Of a DNA stretch of 64,000 nt, positions 33,047-41,581 are shown one piece after another. Position 1 is the first letter of the stretch. Each line of letters starts with the position of its first letter. The DNA is from Candidatus Saccharimonadota bacterium. Lineage in GTDB: Bacteria > Patescibacteriota > Saccharimonadia > Saccharimonadales > Saccharimonadaceae. The stretch is from contig JAATFU010000007.1 in the NCBI GenBank assembly GCA_015655045.1, positions 124,001 through 188,000 of the forward strand, given 5' to 3'. A program made the translations under genes and the position numbers. The notes below the pieces were generated by a model. That model was not told the origin of the DNA, ran no database searches, and saw only the letters and a list, made by a program, of their open reading frames with translations.

Positions 33047-33559
33047 ATGTTTTTACCTGGCGATATAGAAACCGAGATGACAGGGCTTTCCATTCGGAAG
33101 CTAACGGCCGACGACGCACCTACCTATTTTGAGGCAGTCGATAGAAACCGTGCTCACCTTAGTCAGTTTAGTGATCAGACTTCCAGCACGTATCCAAACC
33201 TTGAAAGTGTCCAGGCTTCAATCAAGGAATATCCGTATATTACCCGTACGGAACTTGGCGACGTGAGAACGCGTCTGGGTATATGGTCTCACGATACCTT
33301 TGTGGGCTCAATTAATGTGACAACTGGTAACGTTGGCGCAGAGATTGGATATTGGCTCGACGAAGCCTACACCGGAATGGGATACGCAACCTGTGCGGTT
33401 CGCGCCCTGACCGAATTTGCAAAACGGCACTACGAGACTGTTTTCGCTACCGTCTACGAGGGCAACCAGGCAAGTCGAGCGGTCTTAGAGCGCGCAGACT
33501 ATTCCCTTACAAATGTCTTTACGGTGGACGGCCATGACGTTCACCTGTTCAACGCGTAA
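33047..33559 (+). CDS. GNAT acetyltransferase (RimJ/RimL type)
   Basis: 170 aa. LSIRKLTADDAPTYFEAVDR at the start, GAEIGYWLDEAYTGMGYAT (the acetyl-CoA-binding strand and loop) and ASRAVLERADY at the end are typical. Likely N-acetylates a protein N-terminus or small molecule. TATAAC ends 7 bases before the ATG. Confidence 0.88.
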   Translation: MFLPGDIETEMTGLSIRKLTADDAPTYFEAVDRNRAHLSQFSDQTSSTYPNLESVQASIKEYPYITRTELGDVRTRLGIWSHDTFVGSINVTTGNVGAEIGYWLDEAYTGMGYATCAVRALTEFAKRHYETVFATVYEGNQASRAVLERADYSLTNVFTVDGHDVHLFNA

Positions 33560-33698
33560 GGAGAGCATCGTAGGGGGGGCATACGCCTGAGTGCAGCTAT
33601 GCTCGGCAAGTAGGCCATTGCGTACGCTCATAATAAACTCTTAATAAATCGAGGTTTGAAATAAAGCAGGTTGAACCTTCGTATAATGAACATGAAAG

Positions 33699-34217
33699 CT
33701 GCAAGACGAAACACATCTCATTCAGCAAATCATCAAAGGGAAACGTAATGCCTACGAGAAATTAGTCGAACGCTATCATGTGGGGCTTATTATCCACTGC
33801 GAGCGATTACTCGGGAATCGACAAGACGCCGAAGATATCGCCCAAGAAGCTTTTATGAAAGCATACGAAAAACTCACTGATTTTGATTCGAGCAAGGCAC
33901 GATTTTCGACCTGGCTCTACCGAATCGCAACCAATAAAGCCCTCGATGTATTACGTCAAACGAAACATACGACCAATATTGAAGACGTCGAGACATTACT
34001 TGACGACATTGCACCAACGCTCGATTTTGATGAACGCGACAGTATTCGTCGAGCAGTCGCTGACTTGATGCCACCTGAATATAGCCAGGTCATTAAGGCT
34101 TACTACTGGCAGGGGCAAAGCTACGATCAGATTGCCCAAGGCCTTCACGTTCCCCGCGCAACCATTGGTACATGGATTCGACGAGCCAAGCAACAATTAC
34201 TGGAGGTACTCTCATGA
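33699..34217 (+). CDS. ECF-type RNA polymerase sigma factor with unclear start
   Basis: About 172 aa. Region 2 reads QDAEDIAQEAFMKAYEKL, then FSTWLYRIATNKALDVLR. Region 4 reads YDQIAQGLHVPRATIGTWIRR. The track ORF starts at GTG 33780 and loses the first part of region 2; coding continues upstream (HLIQQIIKGKRNAYEKLVER) to a CTG at 33699 just after an in-frame TGA. An ATG at 33692 is one base out of frame behind TATAAT (33682-33687). So either a CTG start or a 1-base frameshift. It overlaps the membrane anti-sigma gene by ATGA. Confidence 0.82.
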   Translation: MQDETHLIQQIIKGKRNAYEKLVERYHVGLIIHCERLLGNRQDAEDIAQEAFMKAYEKLTDFDSSKARFSTWLYRIATNKALDVLRQTKHTTNIEDVETLLDDIAPTLDFDERDSIRRAVADLMPPEYSQVIKAYYWQGQSYDQIAQGLHVPRATIGTWIRRAKQQLLEVLS

Positions 34218-35476
34218 ACTATACCCAACTCGATCACTACCTAACAGCTGCCCGCAAAGGACATGGTAATAGGGGGTTTGTCACGAAAACGATGAGCCAA
34301 ATTAACCAATCTGAAACTTTTTTCCGCGTTCTCCGTACAACAAAGGACAAGCAATTAAACGGAGCACACACTATGAACAAACGACACCTTTCAGCATTCG
34401 CACTCATGGCAATTATTGCCGGTGTAGTCCTTGTACTTTCTGGTAGTACCTACGCCGCCTATAAACTCTTATGGCCAAAGCCAGACGTCCACATCTCCCA
34501 ACCGACCACTTCTGTGAGTGGGCGACAAGAAGTCGCGATTTCCTTTGCCCAATGCGGAGACGAGAATATTGCCTCTCGCTATGAACTCAAGAAGAGTGCC
34601 ACCATCACCATTGATGAAGTACCGCAGGTCGTCAAGGCTCACTGTGAACTTGATGCCATCACAACCTGGGCAAATAGCGCCTTTCCTCACGATAACGAGC
34701 TATCTTCTCCGCTGAGCACCACCGAACATGATAGTACGCGACTTTCGACTTCTATGGCGACACATATTAAATCCCAGGACAATTCAAGTATGACCTTTGT
34801 GGGCCTGACAAAGTATAACCAAACCGACACCACATTTCCCCTCACCTCAGCCACCCGCTTTATTGCCGATGGACGAGACGTCTCGGCCAGTACCCTCACC
34901 TCAGCTGATCCCGTTATGTATATTACCAGCGATACAATCCATACTGTTCCAATAGGTGACTGTACGCCCGAGCACTGTAATACATCCGGGACAATCACCG
35001 CGAGCAAGCTAGTTGCCGTTGTCAAGCTAAGCTTACCTTTTCAGTACTACGATCAGTATGCATGGCAATCACTAGCCGAACGCACCACGTGTCAAGGTAA
35101 TTCAAACGATAGCTGTTTAAGCGGCTTTGTAGGCTCGATTGACCTATATGTGGGAAACGCCAGGATTAGTGATAATAGCCTCCAAATGAAAGAAATCCAA
35201 GGTGTCGTCACTCAGCTGAGCGGGACAACTACTACCATTCGCTCATCGTCAGGGACACTCTTCACCATCTCAACCCCGACTGACGTCGTCGCGACGTATA
35301 ATACCAAGAAGGCATCTCTATATAATAACCAGCTCGTCAAGCTCGGCAGTAGCCTTATGGTTCGCTATATCGAGAAGACCGATCAACACAGTAAGGCTCT
35401 CGTCGCCAGCAGTCTCCTTTCGGTGGAACTACAGATTGAAATGGTAGGAAAAAGTGATCCAACGACCGCGTATTAG
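34214..35476 (+). CDS. Membrane-anchored anti-sigma factor-like protein
   Basis: 420 aa from the ATG at 34214, overlapping the sigma stop (ATGA); the track start is earlier and inside the sigma gene. Short cytoplasmic N-terminus (about 58 residues), one membrane segment at residues 60-83 (FALMAIIAGVVLVLSGSTYA) and a large extracytoplasmic beta-rich domain with cysteines. The coupling to an ECF sigma factor suggests it holds the sigma factor at the membrane. An internal ATG at 34373 after GGAG could give a shorter exported form. Confidence 0.75.
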   Translation: MNYTQLDHYLTAARKGHGNRGFVTKTMSQINQSETFFRVLRTTKDKQLNGAHTMNKRHLSAFALMAIIAGVVLVLSGSTYAAYKLLWPKPDVHISQPTTSVSGRQEVAISFAQCGDENIASRYELKKSATITIDEVPQVVKAHCELDAITTWANSAFPHDNELSSPLSTTEHDSTRLSTSMATHIKSQDNSSMTFVGLTKYNQTDTTFPLTSATRFIADGRDVSASTLTSADPVMYITSDTIHTVPIGDCTPEHCNTSGTITASKLVAVVKLSLPFQYYDQYAWQSLAERTTCQGNSNDSCLSGFVGSIDLYVGNARISDNSLQMKEIQGVVTQLSGTTTTIRSSSGTLFTISTPTDVVATYNTKKASLYNNQLVKLGSSLMVRYIEKTDQHSKALVASSLLSVELQIEMVGKSDPTTAY

Positions 35477-35507
35477 AATAGGCCACTTGATATAACTAAA
35501 GGAATAT

Positions 35508-35549
35508 AACAATACAGGGTTAGCTTATCGGCTAACTCTGTATTGTTTT
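35508..35549. terminator. Bidirectional terminator
   Basis: AACAATACAGGGTTAGC and GCTAACTCTGTATTGTT pair with one mismatch around TTATCG. T-rich on both sides; it ends the anti-sigma gene and the convergent 35532 gene. Confidence 0.8.
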
Positions 35550-36212
35550 GGGTTGTTCTGGCACAGAATAATCCGGCGCCCATCCGGTATCTAGTCGGGA
35601 TGAATACGAGCCATCATTTGTATCAGCATACGGAACCTGTCTATCGCGAATAGTATCGACAAGCATTTCCGCCGCTGCTGCATCAAGTGGTGATTTAGCA
35701 CGCTTCTGCTGAGGGCGATAATCTGCAAAGGGCAATATCCGTAAACTGCCCCCCAGATGTCCAGCTCGAGTTATCTGTTGAGTACGTGCAAAGGCAGTCT
35801 CGTGACCGTCAACATATGGCGCACTATCAACACTCATATAATCGAATACTTCAAAACCTGCATGTACAAAACTTGGTGTTCCAAAGTCAGATCCAAGTGT
35901 TCGTGTCACGTGTGCGTGAATCGGTACGGAGGCCTGGTCAACTGTATCAAATCGCCAATCGACAGAATCAAGCGGAGAACTAATATGACGTTCAGGCGGT
36001 AATGATACGAGAACAATTTTACCCATGAGGCGTTTTGCAATGTCTTTATTCTTTGCTAGCTTTTCAGCCTTTTCGCGAAGGCGATCAATATCGATTTGAA
36101 GCAGAGAGTCGGCGACGCGTTGCGTCTCAGCTATAAATGGCGAGAGCGTCGGGGTCTCTTCACTCTTTTGGAACTGTCTATGTTCTCCGTCACTACTTTC
36201 AATCGGTCGCAT
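35532..36212 (-). CDS. Hypothetical protein
   Basis: 226 aa, not recognised. N-terminal helical part (QIDIDRLREKAEKLAKNKDI) and a region with VLVSLPPERHI and IHAHVTRTLGSDFGTP. No signal or membrane segment. TATAAT lies 10 bases before the ATG on the minus strand. It faces the anti-sigma gene across a shared terminator. Confidence 0.65.
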   Translation of the reverse strand: MRPIESSDGEHRQFQKSEETPTLSPFIAETQRVADSLLQIDIDRLREKAEKLAKNKDIAKRLMGKIVLVSLPPERHISSPLDSVDWRFDTVDQASVPIHAHVTRTLGSDFGTPSFVHAGFEVFDYMSVDSAPYVDGHETAFARTQQITRAGHLGGSLRILPFADYRPQQKRAKSPLDAAAAEMLVDTIRDRQVPYADTNDGSYSSRLDTGWAPDYSVPEQPKTIQS

Positions 36213-36307
36213 GATGTATTTAATTATAACATCTTGAATAGATATGTCAAGATGGCAACCCTGACCAATATTCTGCCACTCTCATTAAGAGCACGTATAC
36301 TAGTACT

Positions 36308-36670
36308 ATGCATTTTGGTTCTAGATTACAGCACAGCTACGATGAGTTGAAGGATATATTCACCGACAAAGAGGCGTGGTTCCTGTTCCGTATGTCAGCC
36401 TTCCTCGAGACCTTTGGCTGGACAGTGTTGATTGTAGGGATTCTCTTTAGCGCTTTTTCGTGGCCCGGTCACGACTTTGTATTGCCGCTGGCTGGTTCTA
36501 TTCATGGGATTTTCTATTTGGTATATTTATTTATTGTGCTATTTGCTCATCGGAGTATGAGTTGGAGTATCTGGCGCTGTATCTTTGCCGAATTCATTAG
36601 TGTCGTACCCTACGGTGCACTCGTATTTGAGATGTGGGTAGCGTATCGTCGTCATCACCAGCTAACATAG
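36308..36670 (+). CDS. DUF3817 integral membrane protein
   Basis: 120 aa with three hydrophobic segments. FRMSAFLETFGWTVLIVG, AGSIHGIFYLVYLFIV and PYGALVFEMWVAYR match the small DUF3817 family. Function unknown. TATACT (36296-36301) ends 6 bases before the ATG: leaderless. Confidence 0.8.
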   Translation: MHFGSRLQHSYDELKDIFTDKEAWFLFRMSAFLETFGWTVLIVGILFSAFSWPGHDFVLPLAGSIHGIFYLVYLFIVLFAHRSMSWSIWRCIFAEFISVVPYGALVFEMWVAYRRHHQLT

Positions 36671-36776
36671 AAAAGTTGTTGCCTATATAGATGTCGTCGG
36701 CGATAGCCATAGGAGAAATCGCCACGACGACCTCATGTGCTATATACTACATAGAGTAAAGAGGGGAGACATACGT

Positions 36777-37346
36777 ATGAAAGATTCACTAACTATTGCC
36801 GTACTTGCCGGTACAACGCGCGAACAGAGACAATCAATTCGCGCTGCTCGTTACATCGCGCAATTCGGTAGCCAGTTGACGGGCATTGATATTATCTTTG
36901 TTGACCCTATGGAGTTTCACTTTGCCGGAGATGGTAATGACCCCGAAGGCAAAGACTCCCGCTATACCGATATTACATCTCGGGCGGATGCTTTCTTTAT
37001 CGTCTCGCCCGAATATAACCATAGCTTCCCCGGAAGCTTGAAGCGCATGCTCGATAGTGAACTTGAGAACTATATCCACAAACCGGTCGCTCTGGCTGGA
37101 GCAAGTAATGGCAATTGGGGTGGTGTCCGAGCTGTCGAAGCACTCGTAACAACTGTTCGTGAAATGGGGCTCGTCGCTACCTTCACAAGCCCGTACTTTC
37201 CGCGCGTCCAAGATAGCTTTGATGACCATGATCAGCCTCGTACCGAGCAAAAAGAACGCATTGATCGGAGTATTCAATCAGCCTACGATGAATTAATTTG
37301 GATGGCCAAAGCCCTCAAAGCTGCCCGAATGGATACAGCAAGTTGA
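36777..37346 (+). CDS. NADPH-dependent FMN reductase-like flavoprotein
   Basis: 189 aa from the ATG at 36777 after GAGGGGAG. Flavodoxin-like fold: IAVLAGTTREQRQSIRAARY binds the FMN phosphate, and SPEYNHSFPGSLKRMLDS is the family signature. Likely reduces FMN or quinones and azo compounds in the cytoplasm. The TATAC box upstream (near 36741) gives a leader of about 30 bases. Confidence 0.88.
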   Translation: MKDSLTIAVLAGTTREQRQSIRAARYIAQFGSQLTGIDIIFVDPMEFHFAGDGNDPEGKDSRYTDITSRADAFFIVSPEYNHSFPGSLKRMLDSELENYIHKPVALAGASNGNWGGVRAVEALVTTVREMGLVATFTSPYFPRVQDSFDDHDQPRTEQKERIDRSIQSAYDELIWMAKALKAARMDTAS

Positions 37347-37506
37347 ACGTGAAGCATGTCTCAGATTAATATAAGAAAGTTAAGAATCTTTTCATTGTCA
37401 AACTTTTAGCAAGATGCTACAGTAAATAAAAATACAAAAGTGAGAGTTGTATATCTATTATTATTGAAGTCGACTGGTGGTGGTCGAAAAGAGGAAGTCC
37501 ACGCAC

Positions 37507-39780
37507 ATGAAGACAATTGGGAAGAAATTATACCAACGAACAAGCAATGTTGCATTAGCATTTATTTTAACCGTAAGTAGTTTAAGTACAGTTGCACCGA
37601 CTTTCTTCTCCCAGGTGGCTCACGCAGACACGACCTCCTCATCCATCGTCACCACCGCGGCGACACCAAATGGCTGGAGCTCAACCGGCGCCACTGGTGC
37701 AGAGACCCGTAATGGCTCAACGGTAAGTTACGTCACCGACGCCACTGAACATACTCTTGGAAACGGTGCGCTCCACATCACAACAAGCGCCGACACAACT
37801 ACAAAGGCCCAGTTTATGAAACTAGGCAACTCTCTCCCACTCGCAAGTATTACCGGTTCCCTCGGTTACTCAACCAAACAAAATTCGGCTTCGTTTGTTG
37901 GTGGGGACGCCTCATATCAGATTCAGGTCTACCTTAATCCAGATGGCGCCAATACGAATAGTGGCTATGCTACTCTCGGTTATGAGCCTTACGTCAACGC
38001 AGGTACCGATGCAATCCACCAAGGCGTGTGGCAGAACTGGTCGATGAGTGACACAACTGGACAATTCTATTCAAGCAAGACTATTGTAGGAAATAACGGT
38101 GGCGTAAGTGCAAGCCAAGGTTCAAGCACGTATACGCTTGGTCAAATAAAGACTATGTTTCCGCATGCAGTCGTCATTGCCTACGGTCTCAACGTTGGTG
38201 GTAATAATCCAAACTACGATGTCGAGGTAGATAATTTTACCTTTAATGGCACGGCATACAACTTCGAACCAGTACTTATTTCTACTCCTACGAATTTGGC
38301 ACCCACAACGAATACATATACAAACAATGTCAACTTTAATAACACCTGGTCGGCCGTAAGTGGTGCCGTCGCGTATGAATACCAAACATCCAATGTACTT
38401 GCAAATAGCAGTACGCTCGGATCTATCATTTATCACGATTCATCGGACTTGAATGCAAACAACTACGACCTAACCTCGTCAACGGTTGTCGTACGCCACA
38501 ATAACCAAACCCCCCAGGGGACATACTATTGGCAAGTACGCGCCATTGACAGTAATGGAGTAGGGAGTAATTGGAGTAGCATTCGCAAAGTAACGGTCGA
38601 TACGACCGCACCAGCTCCCCAGATAGTTAGTTCTGCACTAGTATCAGGCGTGACTCCCATTAAGGTTCAGACAAATGATACAAACATTAATTATAGCTAC
38701 ATTGAAATCAACAAAAACGGTGCATGGAAGGCCGCAACAACTGTAAACGGCGCCAACCCGGTGTGGAACTTTGATACCACCACTCTTCCCGATGGGCTCT
38801 ATACAATTAAAGTTGATTCAGTCGACCTTGCTGGAAATGGCAAAGAAGTAACGTATAACTTTACAATCGATAATCACGCGCCCATCCTGCATCCCAACAT
38901 TACAAATGGCACAGTCAGTGGCACACAGACAATCACACTACTAATCGATGAGCCGCACCTCAAAGCTTCAAATATTCGTATCCTTGATATGCAAGGCGCT
39001 ATTGTGAGCGTCAATGGAGTTAATCAAGGTGCCTATAACGGAGTTGGCACAGGTAATCCATTGACCTACACCTGGAATACAAAGACTATTCCAGATGGAA
39101 CATATAAAATATCTTATAGTGCAATAGACACTACCGATCACAGCGCTAGTGCACTATATAGTGTCGTAGTGGATAACACACCCCCTGCGCTTACAATTAA
39201 TTCGCCAACTCAGCAGACCATTAGCGGAACAACCAGTAGTTTAACTGATCGTATTACAATTACTGATGCAGCCGGCCGGCTAGTAGGTACCGCAACGGTG
39301 GAGCCTACACAAAATGCAAATGGCTCATTTAATTGGACTTTTACCCTTCCGACCCAAATTACAGCAGCCTCGACTACTTTTAGCGTCACGAGTGTGGATA
39401 CTGCAAATAACCCCGCTACCCAGCAGGTGACTATAACCACTCCAGCTCCTGATCTCACCCAGCCGCCTGCCGGAGGCCCTAAGGTCCCACAGGGCGCAGC
39501 ACCAAAAACCGCTCCAGCTACACCTAGTACCGCTACTGGCACCGCAGACACAGACACGACAGATGCAGCCGTTTTAGGCGAGACAACTACCACGCCAAAT
39601 TCAGCTCCAGCTACACAAGATACTGGTTCTTCAGATAATCCAGCCGCAATCCTTGGTGATGCCACCACAAAGAATACCGGCATCGCCTGGTACTGGTGGA
39701 TTATCATTGCCGCCGCCGTTATTGCAATTCTCTGGTGTATTATTGCCGCCGCACGACGTCACGGACAAGAAAAAGTCTAA
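37507..39780 (+). CDS. Large surface protein with Ig-like repeats
   Basis: 757 aa from the ATG at 37507. Signal peptide with cleavage after AHA (residue 40). About three Ig-like domains follow in the middle, each opened by a DTTAPAP / DNHAPIL / DNTPPAL segment. A Pro/Thr/Ala-rich stalk lies at about residues 655-715. A C-terminal membrane helix (WIIIAAAVIAILWCIIAAA) and RRHGQEKV tail anchor it, without an LPXTG motif. Likely displayed on the cell surface, possibly for contact with a host bacterium. Low Cys content. Confidence 0.82.
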   Translation: MKTIGKKLYQRTSNVALAFILTVSSLSTVAPTFFSQVAHADTTSSSIVTTAATPNGWSSTGATGAETRNGSTVSYVTDATEHTLGNGALHITTSADTTTKAQFMKLGNSLPLASITGSLGYSTKQNSASFVGGDASYQIQVYLNPDGANTNSGYATLGYEPYVNAGTDAIHQGVWQNWSMSDTTGQFYSSKTIVGNNGGVSASQGSSTYTLGQIKTMFPHAVVIAYGLNVGGNNPNYDVEVDNFTFNGTAYNFEPVLISTPTNLAPTTNTYTNNVNFNNTWSAVSGAVAYEYQTSNVLANSSTLGSIIYHDSSDLNANNYDLTSSTVVVRHNNQTPQGTYYWQVRAIDSNGVGSNWSSIRKVTVDTTAPAPQIVSSALVSGVTPIKVQTNDTNINYSYIEINKNGAWKAATTVNGANPVWNFDTTTLPDGLYTIKVDSVDLAGNGKEVTYNFTIDNHAPILHPNITNGTVSGTQTITLLIDEPHLKASNIRILDMQGAIVSVNGVNQGAYNGVGTGNPLTYTWNTKTIPDGTYKISYSAIDTTDHSASALYSVVVDNTPPALTINSPTQQTISGTTSSLTDRITITDAAGRLVGTATVEPTQNANGSFNWTFTLPTQITAASTTFSVTSVDTANNPATQQVTITTPAPDLTQPPAGGPKVPQGAAPKTAPATPSTATGTADTDTTDAAVLGETTTTPNSAPATQDTGSSDNPAAILGDATTKNTGIAWYWWIIIAAAVIAILWCIIAAARRHGQEKV

Positions 39781-39807
39781 GTTCATACATATGACCTAAG
39801 GGCACCC

Positions 39808-39831
39808 ATAGGCTTCATGCGTGAAGCCTAT
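39808..39831 (+). terminator. Hairpin after the surface protein gene
   Basis: ATAGGCTTCA-TGCG-TGAAGCCTAT, followed by GTTTATT. Weak T-tract. Confidence 0.55.
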
Positions 39832-39865
39832 GTTTATTGCCAGAAGATGCTATACTTTAGATATT

Positions 39866-40777
39866 GTGACGACAAAAACCAAAAGAATCACTAAAAAGAC
39901 CGTTAGCCAACACGCAAAACATCTCTTGGTTCCCCATAAAGGCAACCAATACCATCCGCATCTTATTCGGGGTAAAGGGATTAGTATTATGGTTGCGGCC
40001 ATTATTATTAGCCAACTTGGCTATAATATGCTCGTTCACGGGAACATGTCAGTACTAGGTCGAACCACTACAACAACGGTAGATGGTCTGTTAGCGCAAA
40101 CAAATGAAGCGCGTCAGGCAGCCTCTCTACCACCCTTAACGCTTAACCCGAAGCTTGATCAAGCGGCATACGAAAAGGCACACGACATGCTCCAGAACAA
40201 TTACTGGGCACACGTTTCACCCACCGGCGTCCAACCATGGTCCTGGATTACGTCGGTAGGCTATAACTATAGTGCGGCTGGCGAAAATCTCGCAAAAAAT
40301 TATGACTCATCAAAAGATACGCTTGACGCATGGCTTGCATCGCCTAGCCACCGTGCAAACATCCTCAACACTCACTATACAGAGGTTGGCTTCGCGGTCG
40401 TCGATGGTAATCTCGACGGAAAAGACACCTCACTGGTTGTGGCATATTACGCCCAGCCAGCTCAGCCCTCGGTCCTTGGCGCAAACACCCCATCCACATC
40501 TGCAGCTAACTTCAGTCAACCTGCAGTTCATAGTAATAATCCTTTAACTTACCTCGGCACAATTGTTCAATCGCTTAATCCAGCAACGGTCGGAAGCCTC
40601 GCCCTTCTTACTATTGCGTTTGGGGTTGCACTCGTCACTTATCACTATCGTCGTATGTTACCAAAGAAGCTTCGCTACACCTGGAAGGCCCACCATGCAG
40701 CCTACAAAGCAGGTGGCTTTGCGGTACTCGCTATAATGATAGTATCTCTCGGTGTAATATCAACTGGTCAGATTTAA
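39866..40777 (+). CDS. CAP/SCP-domain membrane protein
   Basis: 303 aa from a GTG at 39866; TATACT (39851-39856) ends 9 bases before it, and the track start lies upstream of that promoter. A membrane segment at about residues 41-60 is followed by a CAP domain: LLAQTNEARQAASLPPL, GENLAKNY, SPSHRANILNTHYTEVGFAV. Two more membrane helices lie at the C-terminus. CAP-domain proteins are common in Saccharibacteria surface repertoires. Leaderless GTG start. Confidence 0.82.
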   Translation: MTTKTKRITKKTVSQHAKHLLVPHKGNQYHPHLIRGKGISIMVAAIIISQLGYNMLVHGNMSVLGRTTTTTVDGLLAQTNEARQAASLPPLTLNPKLDQAAYEKAHDMLQNNYWAHVSPTGVQPWSWITSVGYNYSAAGENLAKNYDSSKDTLDAWLASPSHRANILNTHYTEVGFAVVDGNLDGKDTSLVVAYYAQPAQPSVLGANTPSTSAANFSQPAVHSNNPLTYLGTIVQSLNPATVGSLALLTIAFGVALVTYHYRRMLPKKLRYTWKAHHAAYKAGGFAVLAIMIVSLGVISTGQI

Positions 40778-40915
40778 CCTCCAGCTATTGCATATTTTAA
40801 AAGAAAATGTCATACTAATCGTGTCTTAGATCCACTGAGTTTGTCGAAAGACGAATGTACGTGTTGATCAGAAGTACATATTCAGATACGCACAACCGAC
40901 AGAGAGCAGAACGAA

Positions 40916-41278
40916 ATGTCAACGCTACACAATCCTTTAGCTATTGAGGATGATGGTATGAAAGTTTTAATCCAAAGCGGGGTCATCGGACGACCGGCGC
41001 GGTTTCGCTTTCGTGAAGCAAGCGGGCTGCTCCACAACCTCACCGTTGCTTACAAAGGCAACGACGTATCCGCCGTGAAACCGCAAAAGGGTACCCATGC
41101 ATACGTCATTCTCAAAGATGACTCCCTGTTCTACGTCGCAAGTCCTCAGGCATGGACACGCTTTATAAACACCAAGCCACTTGAGGATGTAAGAAGCATT
41201 AAGCATCTTACTGACGACGAGCACAGGCAAGTCATGTCCAGCATTCATCGAACACCTGTACCAGAATCTCGGTGGTAG
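40916..41278 (+). CDS. Hypothetical protein, GC-richer
   Basis: 120 aa, not recognised. Mixed alpha/beta with VIGRPARFRFREASGLLHNL and a C-terminal helix. No signal or membrane segment. GC-richer than the neighbours. The ATG follows GAGAGCAGAACGAA, a weak ribosome site. A GC-rich inverted repeat closes the gene (41286-41324). Confidence 0.65.
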   Translation: MSTLHNPLAIEDDGMKVLIQSGVIGRPARFRFREASGLLHNLTVAYKGNDVSAVKPQKGTHAYVILKDDSLFYVASPQAWTRFINTKPLEDVRSIKHLTDDEHRQVMSSIHRTPVPESRW

Positions 41279-41285
41279 TAACCGC

Positions 41286-41324
41286 GGGGAGGTAGGGATG
41301 CATCTATTCGCACCCCGCCTCCCC
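41286..41324 (+). terminator. GC-rich inverted repeat after the 40916 gene
   Basis: GGGGAGG (41286-41292) and CCTCCCC (41318-41324), with further partial pairing between. No U-tract directly behind. Confidence 0.5.
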
Positions 41325-41359
41325 AAAGCTACTCTCTTTTGGAATAGGTATCTCTATCG

Positions 41360-41384
41360 CCACTGCCTTCGGGCAGTGGTTTTC
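41360..41384 (+). terminator. Terminator upstream of the metK leader
   Basis: CCACTGCC-TTCG-GGCAGTGG followed by TTTTCC. It isolates the riboswitch unit from upstream reading. Confidence 0.75.
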
Positions 41385-41394
41385 CAATTCTCCG

Positions 41395-41403
41395 TGTTAT
41401 ACT
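41395..41403 (+). promoter_or_regulatory. Extended -10 promoter of metK
   Basis: TGT-TATACT (-10 at 41398-41403). Predicted start near 41410, just ahead of the riboswitch. No good -35, which fits an extended -10 promoter. Confidence 0.6.
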
Positions 41404-41420
41404 AAGCGGGAACATTAAAC

Positions 41421-41526
41421 AATTCGTATCAAGAGTGCAGCGAGAGAACTAGCTCAATGACCTGCCGGCAACCAGCATTCTTTGTAATGGTGCCTCCTCT
41501 AGCCCCGCGCGGGGAAAGATAAGTCA
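41421..41526 (+). ncRNA. SAM-I (S-box) riboswitch upstream of metK
   Basis: TATCAAGAG at the 5' side and GATAAG at the 3' side form P1. The conserved ATGACCTGCCGGCAACC (SAM core), then CATT-CTTTGT-AATGGTGC (P3/P4 region) and a GCCCC / GGGG stem before AAAGATAAG follow. These match the SAM-I pattern in order. The ribosome site AAAGGAG lies 40 bases after the riboswitch, with no clear terminator between, so control is probably at translation or by a local structure. Confidence 0.85.
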
Positions 41527-41581
41527 TCTTATTCACTTCTGTATGCGTCGAGGCATGATACGCAGTAAAGGAGTTATTTTT

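Noticed and set aside
33560-33690. Possible structured RNA (SRP RNA or similar) between the GNAT and sigma genes
   Set aside because: The region has a G-rich run but no SRP Alu/tetraloop-type motif (no GGAAGCA-like loop) and no clear long stem.
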